64,000 nucleotides of DNA from Rhodanobacter sp. 7MK24 (GTDB lineage: Bacteria > Pseudomonadota > Gammaproteobacteria > Xanthomonadales > Rhodanobacteraceae): the NCBI RefSeq assembly GCF_014842995.1, contig NZ_JACYXL010000004.1, positions 167,464-231,463 on the forward strand, read 5' to 3'. Every line of letters starts with the position of its first letter. Position 1 is the first letter of the stretch. The notes beneath the pieces are model-generated. The model searched no databases. It was not told where the DNA came from and saw nothing but the letters and a program-made list of their open reading frames with translations. A program made the translations under genes and the position numbers. Below, piece by piece: positions 50,770 to 60,148 of this stretch.

Positions 50770-53700
50770 CTAGCGAAGCCACTGCCTGCCTGCATAGACG
50801 AAACGTGCAGAAATCCTCAGGGTTGCGCGGGTTCCTTTTCCGGATGGCGCCGTACCGATGGTGAATCGGCCACCGATACGGCGCGCCCTTTCACGTATGC
50901 CTTGCAAACCCCAGTGCCCCGATTTCCCATGCATCAGGGCTGGAAGGTCCGCACCCCGACCGTCGTCAATGACCGTGATGTTCAACTCGCGTCGACCGTA
51001 ATGCAGTTCGACATGCAGGGCGCTTGCCTCCGAGTGACGGAAGGCGTTGGTGACCAGCTCGCCGACGATCGCATGGACATCGCCGGCCGCCGCTGCGTTC
51101 AGTGGCCGCGGCTTGCCCTCCACATGCATTGAAAATGCGGTGGGATACATTTCGCTCAGACGATTTGCCTGGCGAGCAATGTCGGTGGGCAAGTCTTCCA
51201 GCGGCTCGGTCAACGAACGCAGTTCTCCGATCTTGTCGCGGCCTTCGTTCAGCGCGTTCTCGGTGACGGAAAGCGCCTTGGCCAGTTTTCGCTTGACGGC
51301 GTCCTCGGTCACGCTCCGCGCGGCGACCTCCACGTGCAGCAGCAGGCTTTGAAAGTTCTGCAGGATGGTGTCGTGGAAGTCCCGGGCCATGCGTTCGCGT
51401 TCACGTGTCCGCGCGTTGAGCTGCGCATAGATGTGCCTTACATGCATCAGGTACAACAATCCCAGCCCTGCGAGCGCGATTGCGAGGCACAGCACCTTGA
51501 ACCACCAGGTCTGGTAGAACTCGGGCAGGATCTGAAAAGCGAGGTCGGTGGGCTGACCGGTCCACGCCCCATCGGCGTCGGATGCTTCGACCTGAAACAG
51601 GTAGTGGCCAGTTCCCAGATTGGCGTAGTGGGCTTCGCGTCGATCGCTGGCCACCTGCCAGTCGTCGTCGATACCTTTGAGGAGGTAGCGAAAATGCGAC
51701 TCGGAGGGCGTCGAGAGCGTGGGCGCCGTGTAAGCGATGGTGATGCTTCGGGTGCCTTTCTCCAGCGCGGGAACAGACGCTCCGGAAAAACGCATGTCAT
51801 GATCGTTGATTGATTTGATCGATACGCGTGCCGCTGCAGGGATGGGTGGCATATGCAGTGCATCGATCGAGACCAAGCCCTGCAGCGTTGAAACCCACAG
51901 GCGACCATTGTCGGAAGCCAGCAGGCGCCTGGGGTTTTCCACGCCATCGGCTGGATCGAACAAGGTGTATGCGACCGCATGATCCGCTGCAGCCAGGGCC
52001 AACCGGATCTCCGTGCCGGTTACGCGGTACAGGCCACGGGGAGACGCTATCCAGACGTCGCCATCGGGCAGCTGGATGACGTCGTACGCGTTTTCAAAGC
52101 GCTCGCCATGCGTGCCAACAAGCCGGTGAAAATGCGCACCGGTTTTGACCGAGATACCGCCATCACCCGCGATCCAGAGGCCGGAGATACCTTGACGCAG
52201 TTTGTTGAGCCCGCCCAGATCGAGCCCGTTTTGCGCCGAGTAGGCGGTTGTCTTTCCCTGCTCGACCGATTTCAACTTGCCTGAGGAGAAGGCAAGCCAT
52301 GCCCGCGTGCCTTCGAGCTGGATGCTCGTGGCCATGCGGGGCTCGATGGCGTTCCAGGCGTGGCCGTCCCAGCGGACGACGCCGCTGAATCGCATCGAGA
52401 CCCACAGCGAACCGTCGGCCGCCAACTGCATGGCCACGCAGTATTGCTTCAGGTTTGCTGGCAGCGCCTGTGGTCCCGGTACCGGGGGGGCAGGGATCTC
52501 GCTGACCTGGCCATGGATGTAGTGCTGGATACCCTTGTCACCACTGAACCAGACGCTGCCATCCGGGCTGCTTGCGACGCAAGGTGCGGAGCCGCCAAGC
52601 TCCGGATGCGTCGTGACTGTCTCGCCGATGTGGAGCGGTGGCGTGTCCGAATTGCTGACAATCCATAGCCCATGATCGCTGTCTTCAGTCATCGCTGGCC
52701 ACAGGACAGCCAGGGGCAGTACCAGCGGCACAAAACGGGTGGTACGAAATTGTTCCAGCCCATTGGTCGTGGCAATCCACACGTTGCCCTGGCTGTCGCT
52801 GAAGTCGGCCGTGACCTGGATGTCGGAGTGATTGTCGGAGGCCTCGACGTTCTCCGTGACAAGTTGTTGCTGGCCGGACGGATTGTCCGCGTGCAGCCGC
52901 GTTAGCTTGCCGTTGGTGGGTACCCACAATGCACCGGCCTGATCGACGATGAGATCGGCCGTCACGCCAGCACTCGGATAGACGGTGCCAGCAGGCAGGT
53001 TGGCCATGGCTGCAATGCCTTTGTCCACGGTGTCGCGCTCGAAACGCCGGGTGCCTGGACGGAGGCGATACGCGGCGCCTGGGGTAAAGATCCAATAGGA
53101 CCCATCCACACCCGTACCTGTGACCCACATGAATTTCGCATCGATGCCCTCGGACGGGCCGGCAGGACGCCAGGCGCCGTCGTCGAGCCGGTAGACCCTG
53201 CCCGATGTCACTACCCAGAGCGTGCCGTCGGCCATCTGCTTGAACGACATGATGGTGGCTTCGCTCAGGCCGCGGTTCATGGGTTCGGCGATGCCGTTAT
53301 GGACACGCGTTACCGCCCCGTGCACGCCGCCGATCCAAAGATTTCCATCCCTGTCGCCATACAGCGCAGTAATCGCTTCGGGGGGGAGCCGGCCTTTCAG
53401 CATCGGCTCAACGTTCAGACCGTCAAAACGAAACAATCCGGTGGGTGCGCCAAGCCACAAATAGCCGTCCTTGTCCTCGGTGATGGCATAGATCGTTGAC
53501 GGTAGACCGTCCTTGACCGTGAACAGGGTGCGTCGCAGCTGCGACAACTGCAGAAATGCCGGCTTGGCAGTTACCTCGCCGGAGCTGGCCGGTCGAGCGC
53601 TGGCGTGCGGGGTGGCGGCGATGGCCACGCAGATCAGCAGGCACCAGCATGCAAGGTGGCGGACGGCAATGCAGGCACGCGCTGGAACAAGACTTTTCAT
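50770..53700 (-). CDS. Orphan HPK7 sensor histidine kinase with Reg_prop and Y_Y_Y sensor
   Basis: 976 residues. A signal-like N-terminus (about 1-35) is followed by a large periplasmic beta-propeller of ligand-binding Reg_prop repeats (about 60-650; GLWIAGDGG, DGDVWIASPRGLYR style) and a Y_Y_Y domain (about 655-715). A membrane helix near 725 precedes HisKA_3, with phosphoacceptor His in MARDFHDTILQ (about 775), and an HATPase domain (GELVTNAFRHSEA, GKSGHWGLQGIRERA). It lacks an adjacent response regulator. The NarL-type orphan regulator at 26782 is a candidate partner. Confidence 0.9.
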   Translation of the reverse strand: MKSLVPARACIAVRHLACWCLLICVAIAATPHASARPASSGEVTAKPAFLQLSQLRRTLFTVKDGLPSTIYAITEDKDGYLWLGAPTGLFRFDGLNVEPMLKGRLPPEAITALYGDRDGNLWIGGVHGAVTRVHNGIAEPMNRGLSEATIMSFKQMADGTLWVVTSGRVYRLDDGAWRPAGPSEGIDAKFMWVTGTGVDGSYWIFTPGAAYRLRPGTRRFERDTVDKGIAAMANLPAGTVYPSAGVTADLIVDQAGALWVPTNGKLTRLHADNPSGQQQLVTENVEASDNHSDIQVTADFSDSQGNVWIATTNGLEQFRTTRFVPLVLPLAVLWPAMTEDSDHGLWIVSNSDTPPLHIGETVTTHPELGGSAPCVASSPDGSVWFSGDKGIQHYIHGQVSEIPAPPVPGPQALPANLKQYCVAMQLAADGSLWVSMRFSGVVRWDGHAWNAIEPRMATSIQLEGTRAWLAFSSGKLKSVEQGKTTAYSAQNGLDLGGLNKLRQGISGLWIAGDGGISVKTGAHFHRLVGTHGERFENAYDVIQLPDGDVWIASPRGLYRVTGTEIRLALAAADHAVAYTLFDPADGVENPRRLLASDNGRLWVSTLQGLVSIDALHMPPIPAAARVSIKSINDHDMRFSGASVPALEKGTRSITIAYTAPTLSTPSESHFRYLLKGIDDDWQVASDRREAHYANLGTGHYLFQVEASDADGAWTGQPTDLAFQILPEFYQTWWFKVLCLAIALAGLGLLYLMHVRHIYAQLNARTRERERMARDFHDTILQNFQSLLLHVEVAARSVTEDAVKRKLAKALSVTENALNEGRDKIGELRSLTEPLEDLPTDIARQANRLSEMYPTAFSMHVEGKPRPLNAAAAGDVHAIVGELVTNAFRHSEASALHVELHYGRRELNITVIDDGRGADLPALMHGKSGHWGLQGIRERARRIGGRFTIGTAPSGKGTRATLRISARFVYAGRQWLR

Positions 53701-54159
53701 GCGGCCAGGCAGTCCTCGATGCGTCGTTGCTGGAACTCACAGAACAGAAGCATCGCGCCATGCAATGCCGTTGCCGCTCTTGTGCAAGGTTTCCCCAGGT
53801 CGGGCCAGGACCGTGCATGCAAAGATCTTTGCCGACGGCTGGCTTCAGCCGTCCGGGCCATCTTCAACCGGTGATCACGGGAGTGTCGTCTGTTTCTGGG
53901 AAATCGGTCAACACGAAACCCTTGGCGAACTGGGTGAGTTTGCTGGCGGTGTGCTGCGCCGGAGGCGGTCGTCCGTCGATCTCGCCAGAGCGCATCCTGC
54001 GCTTTGCTGTTGCAAGTTCATCGGTCTGGACGCCCGTCATGCCAGTGGCACCGGTGAACGGGACGATATCTTGGAGCCACTCGCCGGGCTGGCGTCAGGC
54101 AAGGATCGGCCCTGGGTGCTGACCAGGACCATGACACGCAAGACATTAGCTGCGACGTT
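53701..54159. other. Decayed stretch next to the IS5 remnant
   Basis: No intact gene is seen between the sensor kinase and the IS5 fragment. A plus-strand open frame runs through it into the transposase remnant without recognisable homology. Probably debris of transposition. Confidence 0.4.
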
Positions 54160-54424
54160 GGGGATACGCGGGATCGCACCGTCTATCGCGCGCAATACCA
54201 GCACCGGTGGCCACAGCACCGTGCCGCGTGCCGTGGCGCGTGCTGGTGACTGCAGCATCAGCCAGAAGATCCGCAAGCGGATCGAGCAGGGCTTTGGCTA
54301 CATCAAGACCATCGGCGGGCCGCGCAAGCTGTCGATGGTGGGCACCTCTGCGGTGCGTGACTGGATAACCTGGGCATTTGCTGCCTACAACCTGATCAGC
54401 CTCGGTTGCAGCAGTGGGGGATGA
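54160..54424 (+). mobile_element. IS5-family transposase remnant (C-terminal end)
   Basis: In-frame peptide ISQKIRKRIEQGFGYIKTIGG, then WAFAAYNLISL near the end, is similar to the C-terminal part of IS5-family transposases (RKRIEE-FGW-KT...AAYNL-RL). The N-terminal catalytic domain is missing and terminal inverted repeats are not evident, so this is a degraded fragment. It separates the sensor kinase from Dps. Confidence 0.65.
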
Positions 54425-54563
54425 GCGCCGTCACCGACGTGAGCTACGACGGAAGGTGTACATATGCAGGGTGGAAGATCGTGTCCCGTGGCTGCCACAA
54501 GACCAACCATCCATAGATCCCGGTTATGAAACATGACGTAGGACAGTGGATTAGCGGGATCGA

Positions 54564-55085
54564 TCAGCGTTCGCGAGAATGTGGATGCGAGGTTTCATAT
54601 AGAAACCACACGCGACGCTCCGTCTCGTCGATCCAATTCTCCAGCAGACTGGCCGTGGCGACGTCGCCATGTACGTCGCAGACCCCGTGCACTTCACGCA
54701 AGACGGCAGCAAGGTGCGAATTGTCCTGGGCCAGCTCGGCGAGCATGTCGTCTGCCGTTACGAAAGGCGCATCGTTATCGGGTACGCGTTGCATGCGAGC
54801 GATATGGCCAATTGAACGAAGTGTCGTTCCGCCGAGTTTGCGCGCGCGTTCGGCGATCGGGTCGGTCATGGCGAACAGCTGATCGCTCTGGTCGTCCAGC
54901 ATCAGGTGATAGTCGTGAAAATGCGGACCTGCCAAGTGCCAGTGAAAGTTCTTGGTCTTGAGGTAGATGGCAAATACGTCGGCGAGCACTCCTTCGAGGG
55001 CTGCGCTTATGTCACGGACGGCCTCGGAGGAGAGGCCGGACAACCCGCGGGGTCGGGCAATTTTATGATCAGATGTTGCCGACAT
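54564..55085 (-). CDS. dps: Dps-family ferritin-like DNA protection protein
   Basis: 173 residues starting MSATSDHKIARPRG. Dps signature KTKNFHWHLAGPHFHDYHLMLDDQSDQL supplies the intersubunit ferroxidase ligands (His, Asp and Glu/Asp). The length matches Dps, and the basic N-terminal tail may bind DNA. Dodecameric cytoplasmic protein that oxidises and stores iron with peroxide and protects DNA in stress. It lies alone between IS debris and the divergent SDR/ALDH region. Confidence 0.93.
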   Translation of the reverse strand: MSATSDHKIARPRGLSGLSSEAVRDISAALEGVLADVFAIYLKTKNFHWHLAGPHFHDYHLMLDDQSDQLFAMTDPIAERARKLGGTTLRSIGHIARMQRVPDNDAPFVTADDMLAELAQDNSHLAAVLREVHGVCDVHGDVATASLLENWIDETERRVWFLYETSHPHSRER

Positions 55086-55142
55086 GGTCGGTGATCCTCA
55101 TCGTTGGGTGAATGATCGCTTGCGCGGGCATGACTATTCGGT

Positions 55143-55967
55143 TCATGTATCGAACTGTGTATCGGATGCCACCGTGCGCCACTGCGCCATCTCCCTCTCC
55201 AGGCGCTGGATCTTGCCGTCGATACGCGCAAACGCATCTGGACCCAACGGCAGGCGCAGCGGCGGCGTTTCGGATTCCACGGCGTCGATGATCACCGCCA
55301 CGGCCTTTTCGGGGCTTCCTGGCTGCGTGCCGCTGCGCGTCGCGACGGCGCTGCGAGTGAGGCCGGCGGTCTTGGCATATGCGTCGATCACCGTACCTGC
55401 CTGCTGGATCGACGATGAGGAAAGGAAATCCGTGCGAAAGTAACCGGGCTCGACAATCGTCACGCCGATGCCCAGCGGTTTCACTTCAACCTCGAGCGCT
55501 TCCGATAAACCTTCCACCGCGAACTTCGATGAGTTGTACAAGCCGTTCCCCATCGATCCAGTAATGCCACCGATGGAGGAAAAGTTGACGATGTGTCCGC
55601 TTCCGTTCGCGCGGAGGTGCGGCAGCGCGGCACGAATCACGTTCCATGTGCCGAAGAAATTCGTCTCGAATACTTTGCGTGCTTCGGCGGTGGACACCTC
55701 TTCCACTGCGCCGACCATGCCGAAACCGGCATTGTTCACCACCACGTCGATGGAGCTGACCTTCGCGACGGCTTGAGCGACTACCTCATGCGTTTGCCGC
55801 TCATCCGACACATCCGCATGCAACTCGACAAACTGTGGGTGCACGATGTCGGATGCGCCGTGCCGAACGGTGCCGACCACCGTGTGTCCACGCTTGAGCA
55901 GTTCTTCGCAAAGCGCACGGCCAAAACCTCGGCCAACGCCAGTGACGAACCAGGTCTTCTTCTTCAT
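55143..55967 (-). CDS. Short-chain dehydrogenase/reductase, paralogue of the 23675 SDR
   Basis: 274 residues starting MKKKTWFVTGVGRGFGRAL. NAD(P) motif TGVGRGFG, NNAGFG, catalytic Ser in NFSSIGG and YNSSK (Tyr/Lys). The C-terminal IDAVESETPPLRLPLGPDAFARI matches the SDR at 23675, with which it shares most core motifs. It is divergent from an aldehyde dehydrogenase across a 261-bp gap that holds an inverted repeat (56068-56086) like the one near the other SDR locus. Probably reduces or oxidises an aldehyde/alcohol handled with that enzyme. Confidence 0.92.
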   Translation of the reverse strand: MKKKTWFVTGVGRGFGRALCEELLKRGHTVVGTVRHGASDIVHPQFVELHADVSDERQTHEVVAQAVAKVSSIDVVVNNAGFGMVGAVEEVSTAEARKVFETNFFGTWNVIRAALPHLRANGSGHIVNFSSIGGITGSMGNGLYNSSKFAVEGLSEALEVEVKPLGIGVTIVEPGYFRTDFLSSSSIQQAGTVIDAYAKTAGLTRSAVATRSGTQPGSPEKAVAVIIDAVESETPPLRLPLGPDAFARIDGKIQRLEREMAQWRTVASDTQFDT

Positions 55968-56067
55968 CGTCGGATTCCTTCAGCTTGAATGGCAGAGCGC
56001 CATGCGTGCAGAGGGTTATGAAAACGGGAGCGACGCATTGATGGTAGTTCCACCCATCCATCGAGTA

Positions 56068-56086
56068 CCTACCCCAAAGAGGTAGG
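56068..56086. promoter_or_regulatory. Inverted repeat, candidate operator (site B)
   Basis: CCTACC-CCAAAGA-GGTAGG in the SDR/aldehyde dehydrogenase divergent gap. It has the same 6-7-6 geometry and 15/19 identical bases as 25417-25435. Candidate site for the AraC regulators at 24737 or 25560. Inference. Confidence 0.5.
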
Positions 56087-56228
56087 CGCCGGTGCATTCT
56101 CGATCAAAGCAAAAAATCGCTGGATTTTGCTAGTCGTCTGCTGCCACAGCGGCCTAGATTCGATAGACGACCCATATGAATCGACGCAACGTGCGTCGCC
56201 GGGGTCTTCCTTCGACTGGGTATTCACC

Positions 56229-57713
56229 ATGAATCAGCGAGAAAGTACGGGCACGGTCGCCTACGAATTCGGGAATCTGTTCATCGGCGGGGTGTGGCGT
56301 GCAGGTACGGCCGGTTCCGTCTACAAGGACCTCGATCCTTACACCGGTGAAACGCTTGTCGAAGTGCCGCAAGCCAGCGTCGAGGATGTAGATGAGGCGT
56401 TCAAATCGGCCGCGCGTGCACAACAGGCGTGGGCGCACACCTCGCCGAGCGAACGCAGCGCGCTGTTGCATCGTGCAGCCGCCATTCTGGACGCACGGCA
56501 CGAAGAAATCGTTTCGTGGCTTATTCGCGAATCGGGCAGCGTACGCCTCAAAGCCGAAGCCGAATGGACAGCCGTACGCGCCATCATCATGGAAGCCGCC
56601 ACGCTGCCCACGCATGTCTGGGGCCGCATCATTCCCGGCGACATATCTGGCAAGGAACATCGCATCTATCGCAAGCCCGTGGGTGTCGTCACCGTCATCA
56701 GCCCATGGAACTGGCCCATGCATTTGAGTTCGCGTGTGCTTGCACCGGCGCTCGCGCTGGGTAACGCGGTGGTGCTGAAACCTGCCGCGGAAACCGTGGT
56801 GTCGGGCGGATTGCTGCTGGCAAAGATTTTTGAAGAAGCCGGGCTGCCGCCGGGCGTCCTCAGCGTGATTACCGGCAGCAATCAGCTGATCGGCGATCCG
56901 CTGGTACTTCATCCGCTCTCGAAAGTGATTTCCTTTACCGGCTCGAGCCCCGTTGGACGGCGCATCGCCAGTCTCGCTGTTACTGGCCCTACGCTCAAGA
57001 AAGTGCAACTGGAACTGGGCGGCAACAATCCGCTGATTGTGCTCGATGACGCCGAGCTCGAGCGCGCCGTCGACATTGCTGTCTTCGGGCGTTTTCTTCA
57101 TCAAGGCGAGTTGTGCGTCAGTGCCAATCGCCTGATCGTGCATCAAGCGATCTACGACCGTTTCGTCGATGCCTTCGTCGAACGCGTCAGGGCGCTGAAA
57201 TTCGGTAATCCGAACCTGCCCGATACGGCGGTGGGTCCGATCATCAATCAACGCCAACTAAGCCGCTTGTTGCAGATGATCGTTCAAGCGCGCAGCGATG
57301 GTTCCATCATGCGCGTTGGTGGCCCCGCGGAAGGCTTGGTGCTGCCGCCGCATGTCTTTCTCAATGTCTCGCTATCGGACAGTCTGGGCCGCGATGAAAT
57401 CTTCGGCCCCATCGCGCCGATCATCAAAGTGCGCGACGAAGACGAGGCCGTCGCTGTCGCCAACGATACGGAATACGGATTGTCCAGCGCCATCGTTACG
57501 CAAGAGCTAGCGCGCGCCGAACGCCTAGCGCAGCGCATCGAGGCAGGCATGACCCATATCAACGACGCCCCCGCCGTCGATCTGGCCAATATGCCGTTCG
57601 GTGGGGAAAAGAACTCGGGCCTAGGGCGTTTCGGCGCAATGGGACTGATCGAAGAGTTCACCACCGAACATTGGGTATCTGTGCAGCGCGGGCATCGGGA
57701 CTATCCCTTTTAG
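56229..57713 (+). CDS. Aldehyde dehydrogenase family enzyme (benzaldehyde/vanillin-type)
   Basis: ATG 56229 (MNQRESTGTVAYEFGN) gives a typical 494-residue ALDH; the frame extends to 56127 without a better start. NAD-binding ISPWNWPMHL, active-site Glu in LELGGNNP, nucleophile C296 in HQGELC, and EIFGPIAP. Motifs such as HVWGRIIPGDISGKEH resemble salicylaldehyde/vanillin dehydrogenases. Oxidises an aldehyde to the acid in the cytoplasm. Divergent from the SDR, likely co-regulated through the intergenic inverted repeat. Confidence 0.92.
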   Translation: MNQRESTGTVAYEFGNLFIGGVWRAGTAGSVYKDLDPYTGETLVEVPQASVEDVDEAFKSAARAQQAWAHTSPSERSALLHRAAAILDARHEEIVSWLIRESGSVRLKAEAEWTAVRAIIMEAATLPTHVWGRIIPGDISGKEHRIYRKPVGVVTVISPWNWPMHLSSRVLAPALALGNAVVLKPAAETVVSGGLLLAKIFEEAGLPPGVLSVITGSNQLIGDPLVLHPLSKVISFTGSSPVGRRIASLAVTGPTLKKVQLELGGNNPLIVLDDAELERAVDIAVFGRFLHQGELCVSANRLIVHQAIYDRFVDAFVERVRALKFGNPNLPDTAVGPIINQRQLSRLLQMIVQARSDGSIMRVGGPAEGLVLPPHVFLNVSLSDSLGRDEIFGPIAPIIKVRDEDEAVAVANDTEYGLSSAIVTQELARAERLAQRIEAGMTHINDAPAVDLANMPFGGEKNSGLGRFGAMGLIEEFTTEHWVSVQRGHRDYPF

Positions 57714-57818
57714 CAGACTGTTGAGAAGCGCCGCCTTTCGTCACTGTTCCGAACAGCCATCGAATGCTCTATCAGGCTATTGAAAAGTTTATGGTGAGGC
57801 CTTGGTGCCAGAGAGGAA

Positions 57819-57849
57819 CGATTAGGGTGGTTATCGCGGGTAGGGAGGT
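57819..57849 (+). repeat. Dispersed intergenic repeat, copy 5
   Basis: ACGATTAGGGTGGTTATCG followed by CGGGTAGGGAGG; one of the clearest copies. It lies in the 255-bp gap after the aldehyde dehydrogenase gene, which otherwise shows no gene. Confidence 0.7.
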
Positions 57850-57968
57850 GTTCATCACCGTCATGTGAGCGCGTCTCGTCATCGTGCGTTGTGCCCCAAT
57901 GGGAATGAAGCAACCTCAGCGCAGTTGCGTAACCTGCGCCCGCGTGGATGCAGTTTCCGTGAGGCTGC

Positions 57969-58328
57969 TCATGGATGGGGTCCGGTTGCGGGCCACTGCT
58001 GCGGCACCTTGCGCAACTTCGATATGTCGTAGCCGAGCTCCTTGACCCGCGTGATCAGCGCCGCGTAATCGGCCGGCGGCACACTCGGCGCGCGCGCGAA
58101 CACCCACGTGTAATCGCGCTTGTCGCGCGCCACGATCATTTCGCTGTAATCCGCTTTCAGCCAGGCCACGATGTATTGCGCCTTGAAGCCCCACACCGCG
58201 TTGCCGCTGCCGGCGTGCACGTAACCAGTGGACTGGATGTGCTTGAGTGGGCCGTCGAAGGCGCCGTTGTTGAAACGGAACGGGATGCATGCGATGGCAC
58301 GGCTGGCCGGCCGGTCGCGGCGGCCGAA
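57969..58328 (-). pseudogene. 5'-truncated bacterial lipocalin (Blc-like)
   Basis: In-frame peptide (open from 58328 to a stop at 57969) reads RFNNGAFDGPLKHIQSTGYV, then VWGFKAQYIVAWLKADYSEMIVARDKRDYTWVFARAPS, ending YDISKLRKVPQQW. This matches the C-terminal half of lipocalin-type outer-membrane lipoproteins, including the YTWVFARAP strand. An in-frame stop at 58329-58331 and loss of the signal peptide and N-terminal GxW motif indicate truncation. GTG 58220 could start a shortened product, but the fold would be incomplete. It ends just before the divergent esterase gene. Confidence 0.65.
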
Positions 58329-58423
58329 TCAAGCCCGCGGTTGGCGGGTTCACCCGGATTGCGGTGCATCCAGTGGGCAGTCTGCCGCGTACCTATCCTG
58401 TCTTCTTCGGCCAGGCGGGACCC

Positions 58424-59401
58424 ATGGGTATTTCGGCAGGGGCACGTTCGCTACGACGTTGCGCGGTGGCGCTGTTCGCGTTGCTGCAGACGTTGCTGTT
58501 GAGCGGCTGCCAGGCGAGCCTGTTTCACGCCCTCAACGCCACGTCCGGCGGCAGCGGGCTCAGCGTGCATCCGGACATCGTGTTTGATCCCGAGCTCCAT
58601 TTGGCATTGGACATCTATGCGCCGCGCGGCGCGCACGGCCTGCCGGTCGTGGTGTTTTTCTATGGGGGCAGCTGGCAGGACGGCGAGCGCCAGTGGTATC
58701 GCTGGATGGGTGAGGCGTTGGCGCGGCGCGGGCTGGTGGTGGCGATTCCCGATTACCGCAAGTATCCGCAGGTGCGCATGGCGGGTTTCATGTCCGATGC
58801 GAGCCATGCCGTGGCGTGGGTACATGCCCATGCCGCCGACTATGGCGGCGATCCTCGGCGGCTGTTCCTGATGGGGCATTCGGCGGGGGCGCATATGGCC
58901 GCGCTGCTCGCCACCGACGGGCACTGGCTGGAACGTGTCGGCCTGCGTCCCGATCGACTGGCCGGTTTCATCGGGCTGGCTGGCCCGTATGATTTCCTGC
59001 CTTTGACCGAGCCCGCCTATATCGGCATGTTCGGTGCCTCGCCGCAAGCGCAAGCACGCTCGCAACCCGTCAACTTCGTCGATGGTGACGAGCCGCCGAT
59101 GCTGCTTTTGCAGGGGATGACGGACCGCTATGTGGCGCCGAAGAATGTGTGTGCGCTGGCGAGCCGGATGCGTGCGCGCGGCGAACCGATCGAGGTGCAT
59201 CTGTATCCGGGCATCGGCCATATCCGCTTGCTGTTGTCGTTTTCCTATCCGCTACGCCACAGTTCGACGGCCCTGGATGACACGCTGCGCTTCATTCATG
59301 AACGCGAAGCGGGTCATCGAGCGGGTTCGGATGTTTCTGGGAGTGTGGCGAAGGGAGCAGGTGTCGGTGACCGGGTAGGATCAGCGACGCTTTCCCAGTG
59401 A
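58424..59401 (+). CDS. Lipoprotein alpha/beta-hydrolase, carboxylesterase-like
   Basis: ATG 58424 gives a lipoprotein signal peptide with lipobox LLSGC; an upstream in-frame start at 58289 would overlap the lipocalin fragment. 325 residues. The oxyanion-type VVVFFYGGSWQDGE and nucleophile S153 in MGHSAGAHMA are typical of BD-FAE/esterase-lipase enzymes (GxSxG variant GHSAG). The catalytic Asp lies in GMTDRYVAPKN and His in PGIGHI. Lipid-anchored, so envelope-localised hydrolase; substrate unknown. Confidence 0.88.
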   Translation: MGISAGARSLRRCAVALFALLQTLLLSGCQASLFHALNATSGGSGLSVHPDIVFDPELHLALDIYAPRGAHGLPVVVFFYGGSWQDGERQWYRWMGEALARRGLVVAIPDYRKYPQVRMAGFMSDASHAVAWVHAHAADYGGDPRRLFLMGHSAGAHMAALLATDGHWLERVGLRPDRLAGFIGLAGPYDFLPLTEPAYIGMFGASPQAQARSQPVNFVDGDEPPMLLLQGMTDRYVAPKNVCALASRMRARGEPIEVHLYPGIGHIRLLLSFSYPLRHSSTALDDTLRFIHEREAGHRAGSDVSGSVAKGAGVGDRVGSATLSQ

Positions 59402-59504
59402 ATTCGTGAAAACGCGCGGAAACCATGGTTCATGGGCATTGCGTCCGTTTCCGTCTGGCCACGCAAGGACACTTGCGGGCGCCCAATCCATTGGAGGTGT
59501 CGCT

Positions 59505-59897
59505 ATGAGCGTTGAACTGCAAATGCTGGGCTGGTCGGTCGTGCTTGGTCTGGGTTATGTACTGGTGGCGGCGGGCTTCGGCACCTGGCAACGCGGTTTG
59601 CGGTGGAACGCCGGCAACCGCGACGGCGAGCCGCAGCCGCTCAACAAGTACGCCGCGCGCGCGGATCGCGCCAACCGCAATTTTCTCGAAACCTTCGCAT
59701 TCTTCGCTGCCGCCACCTTGGCCGTGGTGGCGATGCACAAGACCGGTGCACAAACCCTGATTGGCGCACAGATCTATTTCTGGGCGCGCCTGGCGTACCT
59801 GCCGGTCTACGTCATCGGCATTCCCTATCTGCGCACAGTCATCTGGATTGCCAGCCTTTGGGGCATCCTGCAGATGGTGGAAGCATTGCTTCGCTAG
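59505..59897 (+). CDS. MAPEG-family membrane protein
   Basis: ATG 59505 follows TTGGAGG. 130 residues with four predicted helices; NKYAARADRANRNFLETFAFFAAATLAVVA and IYFWARLAYLPVYVIGIPYLRTVIW match the MAPEG family (RANRNF is diagnostic). Bacterial MAPEG proteins may have glutathione-dependent peroxidase or transferase activity in the membrane. It is 103 bp after the lipoprotein esterase on the same strand. Confidence 0.9.
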   Translation: MSVELQMLGWSVVLGLGYVLVAAGFGTWQRGLRWNAGNRDGEPQPLNKYAARADRANRNFLETFAFFAAATLAVVAMHKTGAQTLIGAQIYFWARLAYLPVYVIGIPYLRTVIWIASLWGILQMVEALLR

Positions 59898-60148
59898 CTT
59901 GTCGGGGCAGCATGGCGGGCGATGGCGTCGGCGGCGCGATGCGGCTTGTGGCGGGAATACGCTGCGGACTTTTCCATGCTGCTGCCCGTGGAAAAATCGC
60001 GGCGATAGCGTTGCTTCGTCATCTACCGCCGCGATACTTGCTCTGCTTCTTTGTAGACCGGCATCAGGCTGTCCCCTGTTCACTGGCTGCGTGGCAAAGC
60101 GGGAAGAGCCAGTTTCGCTCCACGCAGGCGAAACACAGCATTTTCAGC

